Shown: piece after piece, positions 1 to 6,031 of the stretch | Layout of the letters: every line of letters starts with the position of its first letter | Position numbering within the stretch: the stretch's first letter is position 1 | Assembly: GCA_023246415.1 (NCBI GenBank) | Contig: JAHFIK010000026.1 | Coordinates: 1,548-17,295 of the forward strand | Length of the DNA: 15,748 bases | Source of the DNA: Candidatus Uhrbacteria bacterium | GTDB taxonomy: Bacteria > Patescibacteriota > Patescibacteriia > 2-12-FULL-60-25 | Direction of reading: 5' to 3' | Made by a program: the position numbers and the translations under genes | The notes under the pieces: model-generated | Database searches by the model: none | Seen by the model: the letters and a program-made list of their open reading frames with translations, nothing else | What the model was told of the DNA's origin: nothing

Positions 1-15
1 GTTCGCGGCACGATC

Positions 16-489
16 GTGAAGAAAACGTATCGGATCGGAAGTCTCGCGCATGCGGAAATCGAAGTGATGACCGTCCTCAGCGCAGAGGCGCATCCCGCGA
101 TCATTGAAGCCGTTCAGAAACACGTCGGCACCGTGCTCATTGATCACGAGAAAGGCATTCGATCTTCGGAGGTCATCGTGACGATGGTCCCGATCAACAA
201 AGATGCCCATCGACTCCTCTACTGCATTGAAAAACCAACGCTCGGAGACGGCCGATGGAATATCTGCCCGATCCAAGACGCCACGCACTTCCTGCTCGTG
301 GATATGGAATACGGCGTCATGGTGAAGGGAGAATGCTTTACCAAGAGCGATATCTCCGCAAAGTTGTACGATTGGGTTCAAACCAAACATGTCCGAACCA
401 TTCTCGTCTATTGTCACGCCTACATCGTCGACAACGTCGAGAACGCCCGATCCCCCTATCTCGAAACGCACGGGATCGTTCTTCCGTAA
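16..489 (+). CDS. Hypothetical protein, possibly 5'-truncated by the window edge
   Basis: I do not recognise this 157-residue protein. It is soluble-looking, with no signal peptide or membrane segment, and mixes short hydrophobic strands (VIVTMVPIN, THFLLVDMEYGV, VRTILVYCHAYIV) with charged helices, as in a small alpha/beta domain. Two Cys (in LLYCIE and WNICPI) and a YCHAY segment near the C-terminus could be functional, but no catalytic motif is clear. The start is uncertain: a GTG lies at 16 with no Shine-Dalgarno before it, and the frame stays open to base 1, so the true start may lie outside the window. The reading is supported by length, by the TAA at 487-489, and by a rho-independent terminator about 20 bases after the stop. 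Confidence 0.7.
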   Translation: MKKTYRIGSLAHAEIEVMTVLSAEAHPAIIEAVQKHVGTVLIDHEKGIRSSEVIVTMVPINKDAHRLLYCIEKPTLGDGRWNICPIQDATHFLLVDMEYGVMVKGECFTKSDISAKLYDWVQTKHVRTILVYCHAYIVDNVENARSPYLETHGIVLP

Positions 490-510
490 GCATCATTCCC
501 ACATTCTGAG

Positions 511-540
511 ACGCCGTTGGTGAAAACTGACGGCGTTTTT
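511..540 (+). terminator. Rho-independent terminator after the first gene
   Basis: Stem acgccgt (511-517) pairs with acggcgt (530-536), with a few wobble or GC pairs possible inside the loop, and is followed by a T run (536-540) and another tttt at 543-546. It sits 22 bases after the stop codon at 489 and marks the end of that transcription unit. Confidence 0.8.
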
Positions 541-546
541 GGTTTT

Positions 547-595
547 AGAGCAAAGAGCAAAGAGCATGGGGCATGGGGCATGGGGCATGGGGCAC
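547..595 (+). repeat. Tandem heptamer array (seven 7-bp units), single-armed
   Basis: Seven contiguous 7-mers in perfect register: agagcaa twice, agagcat once, ggggcat three times, then ggggcac. The pattern shifts by single substitutions from an agagcaa type to a ggggcat type, so it can be read as one array with diverging units. Unlike the other heptamer elements in this window, no inverted second arm is found downstream. It starts only a few bases after the terminator T run. The array lies in a gene-free region and I see no coding role for it. Confidence 0.85.
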
Positions 596-654
596 TTTGA
601 GTGTCGGGGGATACTCTTACGTATGCAGATACTTTAGCCCGCACGACCCTCCAC

Positions 655-840
655 TTTTGTCATTCTGAGCGAAGCGAAGAACCCCTTTCCAGAGTGTGGA
701 TGACAGACAGACGCAGACAACCGAATTCGCAAATGGTCTCGAAGAGTACTCTACGAGACCGTTTTGCGAATTCGGTTGTCTGCGTCTGCTCACCACCTTC
801 CTCTGGAAAGCGATTCTTCGCGAAGCTCAGAATGACAAAA
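655..840. repeat. Near-palindromic 186-bp element (MITE-like)
   Basis: The ends are perfect 16-bp inverted repeats (655-670 with 825-840, ttttgtcattctgagc). Moving inward there is a diverged segment, a ctttccagag/ctctggaaag pair (685-694 with 801-810), a short unpaired stretch, a perfect 26-bp pair (708-733 with 763-788) and a ggtctcg/cgagacc pair (735-741 with 754-760), with a small palindrome at the centre (743-752). The whole can fold into one long hairpin. The outer motif gtcattctgagcgaagcg is, to my knowledge, widespread in many bacterial genomes. No target-site duplication is evident and there is no transposase. Short ORFs inside are by-products of the palindrome. Confidence 0.8.
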
Positions 841-962
841 TCATAGTATTCCTCAACCGCACACGTTCATCTCTTTCATCATAACCGTCCGTGTTACATA
901 TTTTTGCGACGCATCTGCTACCATTGGGACGTGGTCCGATAAAATGGTGATTCAAACACGGA

Positions 963-985
963 GGGCGCGTGCGACGCGCCCCTAC
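963..985. repeat. GC-rich palindromic repeat, copy 1 (just before xerC)
   Basis: Stem gggcgcgt (963-970), 3-nt loop, acgcgccc (974-981), followed by ctac. It ends 6 bases before the xerC ATG at 992. Related copies lie at 2761-2783, 5087-5109 and 15709-15745, with common form gtaggggcg...cgcccctac. If xerC were started at the upstream ATG (944), this repeat would be translated as an Arg/Ala-rich tail, which is why I reject that start. Confidence 0.75.
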
Positions 986-991
986 ACATGC

Positions 992-1948
992 ATGAAACTC
1001 TCCTCCTACCTCCGACAATTCCTGGAACATCTCGAAATTGAGCGCGGTCGCTCGTCGATGACGATTCGGAATTATGAATTCTATCTCCAGCGGTTTATCG
1101 ATTGGGCAAAAGATCCGGAACCGAAAGAGCTCACCGGCGATCTCGTGCGTCAGTATCGGCTCTATCTCAACCGTCTTGAAGATGGACGCGGCGGAACGCT
1201 GAAAAAATCGACGCAGAATTATCATCTCATCTCGTTGCGTACGTTTTTGAAATACCTCGCAAAGATCGACGTCAAATCACTTGCTCCGGAAAAAATCGAA
1301 CTGGCCAAACAAGGTTCGCGCGACGTGTCCTTCCTGGAGTCCGTTGATCTCTCTCGCCTTTTAGAAGCCCCGGAACAAAGCGATGCGCCGCAGATTATCA
1401 AACTGAGAGACCGTGCTGTCCTCGAACTCTTTTTCTCGACCGGGATGCGCGTGTCTGAACTCGCCTCACTCAAAACCAGCATGGTGAATTTGGATCGCGA
1501 TGAATTCACGGTGCGCGGAAAGGGCGATAAAACGCGCGTTGTCTTTCTGTCGAATCAGGCAAAGCACGCCATCGCATCGTATCTTGAAAAGCGCGACGAC
1601 AAATCCCCATTCTTATTTGTCCGTCATGATCGCGCCGTCGGTGCGTCGAGATCCCTGAAAGACAACGATGAGAAAGAGATCGGTGCGCTCACCCCCCGAT
1701 CCATTGAACGGCTCGTCCAACGGTATGCCGCGATGGCCGGCATCACGAAGCACGTGTCCCCGCACACGTTGCGCCACTCGTTCGCAACCGACCTTCTCAT
1801 CAACGGCGCAGACATCAGATCCGTCCAGGCCATGCTCGGACACTCCAGCATTACGACCACGCAGATTTATACGCACGTCACGAACCAACAACTCCGAGAC
1901 GTGCATAAGGCATTCCACGGAAAAACGATGGACGAGGAAGAGTCATGA
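992..1948 (+). CDS. xerC: Tyrosine recombinase, XerC/XerD type
   Basis: This 318-residue protein is a complete tyrosine recombinase, the family that resolves chromosome dimers or integrates DNA through a covalent 3'-phosphotyrosine intermediate. An N-terminal SAM-like core-binding domain spans about residues 1-90 (SSMTIRNYEFYLQRFIDW) and the catalytic domain about 110-310. All six catalytic positions are visible: R153 (STGMRVSEL), K177 (RGKGDK), H258 and R261 (HTLRHSFAT), H284 (LGHSSITTT) and nucleophile Y293 (QIYTHV). Length is close to that of XerC/D, so a housekeeping Xer role is more likely than phage integration; C versus D cannot be decided here. I chose ATG 992 because the longer frame from 944 runs through a palindromic repeat. 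No Shine-Dalgarno or clear promoter is seen in 841-962. The stop codon overlaps a heptamer hairpin. Confidence 0.93.
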   Translation: MKLSSYLRQFLEHLEIERGRSSMTIRNYEFYLQRFIDWAKDPEPKELTGDLVRQYRLYLNRLEDGRGGTLKKSTQNYHLISLRTFLKYLAKIDVKSLAPEKIELAKQGSRDVSFLESVDLSRLLEAPEQSDAPQIIKLRDRAVLELFFSTGMRVSELASLKTSMVNLDRDEFTVRGKGDKTRVVFLSNQAKHAIASYLEKRDDKSPFLFVRHDRAVGASRSLKDNDEKEIGALTPRSIERLVQRYAAMAGITKHVSPHTLRHSFATDLLINGADIRSVQAMLGHSSITTTQIYTHVTNQQLRDVHKAFHGKTMDEEES

Positions 1949-2014
1949 GTGTCGAGTCATGAGTCATGAGCAAAGGGATCGAACTCATGACTCATGACTC
2001 ACCACTCATAACTC
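1940..2014. repeat. Heptamer hairpin element filling the xerC-mazG spacer
   Basis: Left arm 1940-1970 is made of 7-mers of the gagtcat type. After a 13-base loop, the right arm 1984-2014 is its near-perfect inverse (31-bp arms, about three mismatches) and also repeats every 7 bases (gactcat, gactcac, cactcat). The first heptamer supplies the last Ser codon and the TGA stop of xerC, and the element ends 4 bases before the mazG-like ATG, so it makes up essentially the whole spacer. In RNA it would form a long hairpin between two co-directional genes; there is no T tract, so it is not a classical terminator. Confidence 0.9.
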
Positions 2015-2018
2015 GCCT

Positions 2019-2369
2019 ATGACCCTCTCCGAATACCAACAACACGCCGCAGAAACGGCCATCTATGGAGAACCCGTCGATCGCCTGCTCGGTGCGGATC
2101 ATCGCTATGTCTATGCCGCTCTCGGATTAACGAGTGAGGCAGGTGAAGTCGCAAATAAAGTGAAGAAGATCATCCGCGATCACGATGGCGTCATCGATGA
2201 AACGCAGAAAGCGGTCGTCACGGAAGAACTCGGCGATGTCCTTTGGTACACCGCGCGTCTCGCCTCAGAACTCGGTCTCTCGCTGGATGATGTTGCCGCA
2301 AAGAATGTTGAAAAACTCGCATCCCGAAAGGCACGCGGGACGCTGAATGGGAACGGGGACGGGCGATAA
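2019..2369 (+). CDS. MazG-like nucleotide pyrophosphohydrolase
   Basis: A single-domain 116-residue protein of the MazG / all-alpha NTP pyrophosphohydrolase superfamily. Members hydrolyse (d)NTPs to NMP and pyrophosphate, often as house-cleaning enzymes. The metal-binding signature is visible: E40-x2-E43 in GLTSEAGEVANKV, then E70-x2-D73 in TEELGDVLWY, plus conserved N96 and K99 in AAKNVEKL. Length suits a one-domain MazG-like enzyme, not the two-domain MazG of E. coli. The start follows the heptamer hairpin by 4 bases with no Shine-Dalgarno. It probably shares a transcript with xerC, since no promoter is seen between them. Substrate preference cannot be read from the sequence. Confidence 0.88.
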   Translation: MTLSEYQQHAAETAIYGEPVDRLLGADHRYVYAALGLTSEAGEVANKVKKIIRDHDGVIDETQKAVVTEELGDVLWYTARLASELGLSLDDVAAKNVEKLASRKARGTLNGNGDGR

Positions 2370-2400
2370 TTCTCCTTCCTGACAACTTTTTTATAATGGT

Positions 2401-2715
2401 ATGAAACGAAAAACCATTTGGATTCTCAGCACCACGATCGTGATCATCGTCGTCTGTGCAATCGGGCTTTTCCTTACCGGTTTTGCATCATGCGTCACGG
2501 ACGAACGCGGAATCATTCCTTGCGCGCAAGAAGTCCAAGCCGATCTCGCACGGTCCGCGGCCATCTCAAAACTGATTTATGACGGATGTATCACGTATTA
2601 CGATGGGTGCAATATCTGCGATAGACGATCGGAGCTAGGGTGCACGACAGCTTACTGTTCTTCAAAAGGTGAGCCGGAATGTTATACCTACGGAACCGCT
2701 CAACCGAAAAAATAG
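2401..2715 (+). CDS. Small Cys-rich exported protein of unknown function
   Basis: This 104-residue protein begins with MKRK and a hydrophobic segment (about residues 6-28), so it is exported or membrane-anchored. The sequence FASC at 28-31 could be an off-consensus lipobox. The rest is short and rich in Cys (31, 41, 63, 70, 73, 81, 86, 94), including the pattern YDGCNICDRR then CTTAYC. Even spacing of Cys suggests disulfides or metal binding outside the cell. I recall similar DGCNxC proteins from Patescibacteria without a known function. No Shine-Dalgarno; a TATAAT lies directly before the ATG but is too close to act as the -10 of this start. It lies 31 bases after the mazG-like stop and could be in the same transcript. 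Confidence 0.8.
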   Translation: MKRKTIWILSTTIVIIVVCAIGLFLTGFASCVTDERGIIPCAQEVQADLARSAAISKLIYDGCITYYDGCNICDRRSELGCTTAYCSSKGEPECYTYGTAQPKK

Positions 2716-2741
2716 AAATCCCTCTGTAGAATAGAATGTGA

Positions 2742-2750
2742 TGCTATCAT
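2742..2750 (+). promoter_or_regulatory. Extended -10 promoter for the two-TM protein gene
   Basis: TGCTATCAT is an extended -10 element (TGn followed by TATCAT, 5 of 6 to consensus). No good -35 is seen. Transcription would start near 2757, so the GC-rich palindrome at 2761-2780 would form a hairpin in the leader just before the start codon at 2787. Confidence 0.45.
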
Positions 2751-2760
2751 GTTCAATATC

Positions 2761-2783
2761 GGGCGCGATGAATCGCGCCCACA
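2761..2783. repeat. GC-rich palindromic repeat, copy 2
   Basis: gggcgcgat (2761-2769), two-base loop, atcgcgccc (2772-2780), then acac. Same family as 963-985. It ends a few bases before the ATG at 2787. Confidence 0.75.
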
Positions 2784-2786
2784 CGT

Positions 2787-3368
2787 ATGTCTACCACTCC
2801 ATTCAAATTGAATCGCGAAATTTGTCCGCCAGGACTCCTTGCCGTCGCTGACCTCGCGGAACGCATTCCGGAACGCGCGCACGATCTCTTCGACGTTGAA
2901 CTTGATCGGCGCGAACTTGATCTCTTTCGACTGGAAGAAGAGGCGCATAAAGTCTCCTGGCACCCGTGGAGCACCATTCAATTAATCATCATCGCGGGAT
3001 TCTCCGCATTCTCAATCGCTTGGGGCGGTGGCATCATGCTCGACTTCTTAAAAACGTATGAAGCCACGGTGAGCAAAGCGAACTCCGTTGCAACCGCGAT
3101 TCCCGGCGTCTCCATTCCCTCGATCAGCACGTTCGTTCACCCATCGCTCACCTCTGGCCTCCTCTACCTCCCGCACATCGGCATTGGAGAATCCATCATG
3201 GCCGCGGTCGCGATCATGTTGCTCATCGCCCTCATTAAAGGATTGATTATCCTCGCGAACTGGAAACAGATCACGCTCCTCAAACAAACCGTCGCACGCA
3301 TCCACGAAGAAATGGCCGCATTGAATGACTGGCTGACGGAAGTGGAAGCGCCCGCGAAAAAATCCTGA
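2787..3368 (+). CDS. Two-TM membrane protein of unknown function
   Basis: I do not recognise this 193-residue protein. An N-terminal charged region (about 1-60, many Glu/Arg, likely helical and cytosolic) is followed by a transmembrane helix at about 62-84. A loop of roughly 50 residues (VSIPSISTFVHPS) lies probably outside, then a second helix at about 137-157, and the charged C-terminal helix (160-186, ITLLKQTVARIHEEMAALNDWL) has coiled-coil character. Both termini would then face the cytosol. The start has no Shine-Dalgarno and follows the palindromic repeat closely. After the stop, gcaatcaa (3373-3380) could pair with ttggttgc (3402-3409) before a pyrimidine-rich run, a weak terminator at best. 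Confidence 0.75.
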   Translation: MSTTPFKLNREICPPGLLAVADLAERIPERAHDLFDVELDRRELDLFRLEEEAHKVSWHPWSTIQLIIIAGFSAFSIAWGGGIMLDFLKTYEATVSKANSVATAIPGVSIPSISTFVHPSLTSGLLYLPHIGIGESIMAAVAIMLLIALIKGLIILANWKQITLLKQTVARIHEEMAALNDWLTEVEAPAKKS

Positions 3369-3439
3369 TCAGTGCAATCAACGGAATAGCGGAGTGACCC
3401 CTTGGTTGCTCCTCTCTTTCATTCATCGCGTCACTCACC

Positions 3440-3445
3440 TTGACA
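3440..3445 (+). promoter_or_regulatory. TTGACA -35 box upstream of the small lipoprotein gene
   Basis: cttgacattttc at 3439-3450 is identical over 12 bases to the promoter region before the RCC1 lipoprotein gene (6123-6134). The -10 is unclear: tatagg at 3468-3473 is 22 bases away, and tttctt sits at 17 bases. In the leader, gtcccttt (3476-3483) can pair with aaagggac (3518-3525). Confidence 0.4.
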
Positions 3446-3541
3446 TTTTCGCCAAATAGGCGTTTCTTATAGGGAGTCCCTTTCACACATTCAGCGTTTT
3501 TTTACACCACCATTCCCAAAGGGACGAACGGGAGAATATCA

Positions 3542-3850
3542 ATGTCTCAGATCAATCGAATGACCTACCATCGATCTCACCTGCTGTTTGGATGCCTGAT
3601 CGCGACCCTCTTCGGGTGCAGCGACTACGACACGACGACGCGCAGAGAAGGTCCGATGTGCCGCATCGGTGATCGACCGCTCGACGCGGTCGCAGGTGCA
3701 CCTGCCACGGGAGGCGCAACGTCGACCGCTGGTGACGCATCAACGGGCGGAACAGCCGATGCCGCAGAAATCACGGAGCCCGATCCCTCTGTCAAAACAC
3801 TTTCCGTCGATCCTGATCCATGCGATCCCACGGAGAACGAACGTCCTTGA
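3542..3850 (+). CDS. Small lipoprotein with Thr/Gly/Ala-rich segment
   Basis: This 102-residue protein has a hydrophobic signal (HLLFGCLIATLFGC) ending in a lipobox with C26 as the likely lipidated Cys; Phe at -2 is unusual but the context is otherwise good. The mature part is polar, with two further Cys (MCRIGD and DPCDP) and a low-complexity stretch of ATGG, STAG and STGG units (about residues 53-72). The same kind of linker occurs in the larger lipoprotein at 6223, though here no folded domain follows. Start choice is supported by GGGAG (3530-3534) seven bases before the ATG. It has its own -35-like element and a strong terminator, so it is monocistronic. The function is unknown. Confidence 0.75.
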   Translation: MSQINRMTYHRSHLLFGCLIATLFGCSDYDTTTRREGPMCRIGDRPLDAVAGAPATGGATSTAGDASTGGTADAAEITEPDPSVKTLSVDPDPCDPTENERP

Positions 3851-3880
3851 GACGCCACACAAACGCTGAAGTCCGCATCC

Positions 3881-3917
3881 GAAGGCGAGCCCCGCATGAG
3901 CTCGCCTTCTCTATTTT
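3881..3917 (+). terminator. Rho-independent terminator after the small lipoprotein gene
   Basis: Perfect 10-bp stem gaaggcgagc (3881-3890) / gctcgccttc (3900-3909), 9-base loop, followed by tctatttt. About 30 bases after the stop. Confidence 0.85.
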
Positions 3918-3987
3918 AGGCAGTCGCCAGTAGCGAGTAGCCAGTAGGGATGCGTTCCTACTGGCAACTCACGACTGGCCACTGCCT
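3918..3987. repeat. Heptamer hairpin element (cagtagc type), first copy
   Basis: 31-bp imperfect inverted arms (3918-3948 and 3957-3987) around an 8-base loop gatgcgtt. The left arm reads in 7-mers (cagtcgc, cagtagc, gagtagc, cagtagg) and the right arm repeats ACT every 7 bases. It starts immediately after the terminator T run. It is related to the element at 6032-6104, which carries the loop in the opposite orientation. Confidence 0.9.
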
Positions 3988-3998
3988 ACCTTCAAGGA

Positions 3999-4027
3999 TT
4001 GTCAGAAACGTTGATTCCCGTTATGAT
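3999..4027 (+). promoter_or_regulatory. Promoter of tRNA-Arg
   Basis: TTGTCA (3999-4004), 17-base spacer, TATGAT (4022-4027). This is the best sigma-70-type promoter in the window. Predicted start is near 4034, which leaves a ~59-base 5' leader on the pre-tRNA. Confidence 0.65.
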
Positions 4028-4034
4028 CCCGCTC

Positions 4035-4073
4035 GTTCCCCCTTCGCTCCACTGACGTGGAGCTTCGGGGGAC
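4035..4073 (+). repeat. Imperfect hairpin in the pre-tRNA leader
   Basis: gctccac (4046-4052) pairs with gtggagc (4057-4063) over a 4-base loop. A symmetric 3x3 mismatch separates this from a lower ccccc/ggggg stem (4038-4042 with 4067-4071). It lies between the promoter and the mature tRNA 5' end, so RNase P would be expected to remove it. It resembles a dispersed intergenic repeat, but no second copy is seen here. Confidence 0.5.
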
Positions 4074-4092
4074 TTCGCAAAACTTTCACCTT

Positions 4093-4169
4093 GCCCCGGT
4101 AGCTCAATTGGATAGAGCAGTGGCGTTCTAAGCCAACGGTTGTGGGTTCGATTCCTACCCGGGGCGCCA
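4093..4169 (+). tRNA. tRNA-Arg (anticodon UCU)
   Basis: All arms can be drawn. Acceptor gccccgg (4093-4099) pairs with ccggggc (4159-4165). The D arm is gctc/gagc (4102-4105 with 4115-4118), and the anticodon stem 4121-4124 pairs with 4132-4135 (the outermost 27-43 pair is a G-A mismatch). The loop gttctaa (4125-4131) gives anticodon TCT at 4127-4129. A 5-base variable region is followed by a T arm with loop ttcgatt (4147-4153). The discriminator is G, and the 3' CCA (4167-4169) is encoded. The anticodon reads AGA/AGG arginine codons. The gene has its own promoter and a terminator directly downstream. Confidence 0.95.
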
Positions 4170-4170
4170 G

Positions 4171-4206
4171 AAAAACATCCTCCATTAAACTGGAGGATGT
4201 TTTTTT
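4171..4206 (+). terminator. Terminator after tRNA-Arg, probably bidirectional
   Basis: Perfect 10-bp stem acatcctcca (4175-4184) / tggaggatgt (4191-4200), 6-base loop, seven T after it and an A run before it. The A run becomes a U tract on the other strand, so it can also stop transcription of the convergent minus-strand gene that ends at 4257. Confidence 0.9.
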
Positions 4207-4209
4207 GGT

Positions 4210-4265
4210 GAACGGGAAGCGGGAAGCGGTAATCAGACGTTTCCGATCCTCCGCGTTTACCGTTC
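4210..4265. repeat. Heptamer element (gaacggg/aagcggg type) overlapping a stop codon
   Basis: Exactly eight 7-mers (56 bases). The first three are gaacggg, aagcggg, aagcggt; the last two (cgcgttt, accgttc) are a loose inverse of the first two. Arms are more diverged than in the other elements. The final units supply the last Glu-Arg codons and the TAA stop of the minus-strand gene ending at 4257. Confidence 0.6.
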
Positions 4266-5060
4266 ATGATTCGTCAACTCAAACTTCTTTCGATAAACCT
4301 CCATCTCCCCGAGCGCCTCACGTAAAAACGATTCAAATGAAATTCGTCGGCGATACAGTCGCGTGAAATACGCCGGGGCAGATACCTTCCCGATTCGAAT
4401 CGCGAGATGTTCGTTATAGAATCCTGCATACGCATTCTCTCGTCGTTTCAAGATTCGTTCGATCCCCGGATCATTGATGATGATCGGCGCAATAAGCTCG
4501 CTGAGATGCCAAACGATATGCGGTGACTCGAATGTTCGTGGATTCGATTTTGGGAAAACTTCAAGCCACTTTTTAAAATAAAGGAAGTGACAAATCTCGT
4601 GCGCCATAATCGTCATGGCCTGTGAAATCTTCTTTGGAAATATTGAAAGCGAGAATGACCATGAATCCAGAAATCGTGGGCAAATTGGATTAATCGAGAG
4701 ATGCGCGGTAATCGTCTTTCGCTGTTTCGGCCAATCCGTTTCAATGATCCGACTCAATTCAAGCAACATCGGTCTCTCTCGTCTCTTCCAACTTTCGCGA
4801 TATTGCTCAAGACGTTTTTGAATCCGTAAGTGATGTCTTTTTCGATACTGTGCGACATACGCCGTGATCGCAGACCGTTGCTCCTTCTTCGTTTTAAGAT
4901 GAAGGACGCTCTTTAACTCCGGATGTCGTTTCAGAATATATGTTCCCCAACCCCATTCGTTATCGAACAGAAAACCCTGGAACATGTCGACCTCTAACGC
5001 CATCGGCATTTGCGTGAACCGAACGGATGGGAGCATATACTTGGCATGGTAGCACGTCAT
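4257..5060 (-). CDS. Putative zinc metallopeptidase-like protein (HEICH motif)
   Basis: This 267-residue protein has no signal peptide or clear membrane helix. Residues 154-158 read HEICH inside a hydrophobic helix (MTIMAHEICHFLYF), the HExxH signature of zincin metallopeptidases. Thirty residues on, HLSELIAP offers E188 as a possible third zinc ligand, the usual gluzincin arrangement. The N-terminal half is very basic (about 50-115), with many Lys, Arg and Gln, and could bind nucleic acid. The family is not one I can name, and peptidase activity is an inference from the motif. The start is uncertain: ATG at 5060 has no Shine-Dalgarno, and internal Met codons at residues 10, 18, 20 and 26 are alternatives. 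The gene is divergent from the permease gene to its right and converges on tRNA-Arg. Confidence 0.78.
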   Translation of the reverse strand: MTCYHAKYMLPSVRFTQMPMALEVDMFQGFLFDNEWGWGTYILKRHPELKSVLHLKTKKEQRSAITAYVAQYRKRHHLRIQKRLEQYRESWKRRERPMLLELSRIIETDWPKQRKTITAHLSINPICPRFLDSWSFSLSIFPKKISQAMTIMAHEICHFLYFKKWLEVFPKSNPRTFESPHIVWHLSELIAPIIINDPGIERILKRRENAYAGFYNEHLAIRIGKVSAPAYFTRLYRRRISFESFLREALGEMEVYRKKFELTNHER

Positions 5061-5086
5061 CCATTGCGTTTTGATTGTGCATTTTA

Positions 5087-5109
5087 GGGCACACGCGATG
5101 CACCCCTAC
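5087..5109. repeat. GC-rich palindromic repeat, degenerate copy
   Basis: Aligned with the 23-mer at 963-985, this stretch matches at most positions (gggc...cgcga.gc..cccctac), but its own arms no longer pair well. It lies in the divergent spacer between the HExxH gene and the permease gene and contains the alternative permease start ATG at 5098. Confidence 0.5.
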
Positions 5110-5142
5110 GCGAATGTCGACTTCTCCTCTATCCTATCCTCC

Positions 5143-6030
5143 ATGCTGTGGCTTGCGATCGCACTTCTTGCACCGATGCTGTTTGCGGTTTCGAATATTT
5201 TTGATAACGACCTCACGAACCTTCATTTTAAAAAAGTTCCGACGCTCGTGTATTACAGCTCGCTCTTCAATACGCTCTTTCTTCCATTTGTCTTTTTAAT
5301 TCAACGCCCCGTCGCGCTCCCCATCGCAATGATTCCGGTCGCGATTGCGATTGGCGCAATCGAAATCCTGTATCTCTTTCCGTACTACGCAGCGCTTCGA
5401 CGCGATGATACGTCCGTGGTCGTTTCGCTCTTCGGACTTGGAAAATTATTCATCCCATTCCTCGCCTACCTCTTTGTCCGCGAAGCCCTGCATCCGATTC
5501 AGTATGTGGGATTCTCGCTCATCATTCTTGGAAGTATCTGCGTTTCGCTCAATCTGAAGCAGCACATCAAACTTAATGCCGCGTTCGGATACATGTTGTC
5601 CTGTTCCGCGCTCCTGTCCGTCGAAGCGATCTTGTACAAATATATTTTCGACAGCGTCAGCTGGGGAACTGGATTCACATGGTCCGTCATCTTTTCGTTT
5701 GTGTTCGCACTGTGTTTCTGGCTTGTCCCAAAATGGAGATCGGATATTTTTGAGAAAAGTGATGCGTTCGTTCACAAACTTCCCGTTTTTCTCGCGAACG
5801 AATTTTTCACCTTTAGCGGATCCGCGGCATTGACCTATGCCGTGTCCATCGGCTCTGTCACGCTCACCCAAGGAATTGAATCCACGCAACCATTTTTCGT
5901 CCTGATCTACGCCCTTCTCCTGAAGCGATTTATGCCGAAGGTCTTTAAGGAACGGATCGACGGAAAGAGTCTTCGACGAAAATTCTTCTGGTTCGTCGTG
6001 ATTATCGTGGGAATTGTCATGGCCGTTTGA
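5143..6030 (+). CDS. EamA/DMT-family permease
   Basis: This protein of about 295 residues is made almost wholly of hydrophobic helices, in the pattern of the drug/metabolite transporter superfamily: about ten TM helices in two EamA-like halves. Features typical of the family are the first helix MLWLAIALLAPMLFAVSNIFDN, the helix-loop-helix near PYYAALRRDDTSVVVSLFGLGKLFIPFLAYLFVRE (read as separate helices), and the matching second-half segment AVSIGSVTLTQGIESTQPFFVLIYALLLKRF. The substrate is unknown. I start at ATG 5143 because the family usually begins with this helix and the upstream in-frame extension (TTG 5071 or ATG 5098) is partly repeat-derived. ATG 5098 remains possible, with AGGG eight bases upstream. 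A heptamer hairpin begins directly after the stop. Confidence 0.85.
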   Translation: MLWLAIALLAPMLFAVSNIFDNDLTNLHFKKVPTLVYYSSLFNTLFLPFVFLIQRPVALPIAMIPVAIAIGAIEILYLFPYYAALRRDDTSVVVSLFGLGKLFIPFLAYLFVREALHPIQYVGFSLIILGSICVSLNLKQHIKLNAAFGYMLSCSALLSVEAILYKYIFDSVSWGTGFTWSVIFSFVFALCFWLVPKWRSDIFEKSDAFVHKLPVFLANEFFTFSGSAALTYAVSIGSVTLTQGIESTQPFFVLIYALLLKRFMPKVFKERIDGKSLRRKFFWFVVIIVGIVMAV

Positions 6031-6031
6031 G

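Noticed and set aside
601..884. Open frames of 60-80 residues in the spacer before xerC
   Set aside because: They lie within the 186-bp near-palindrome, appear in several frames and have no domain-like composition.
944..991. Longer xerC start at ATG 944
   Set aside because: The extra 16 residues translate a palindromic repeat, and the family's N-terminal domain begins at MKLSSYL (992).
1940..2014. Recombination site (dif or att) for the adjacent Xer protein
   Set aside because: dif sites are ~28 bp with two 11-bp arms and a short centre; this element is longer, and similar elements occur away from any recombinase gene.
2392..2397. TATAAT as -10 of the 2401 gene
   Set aside because: It ends 3 bases before the ATG, so transcription would start inside the coding region, and a ctgaca upstream is only 7 bases away instead of about 17.
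5446..5889. 147-residue minus-strand frame inside the permease gene
   Set aside because: It is the opposite strand of a strongly hydrophobic membrane protein gene; the product is polar, low in structure and without known motifs.
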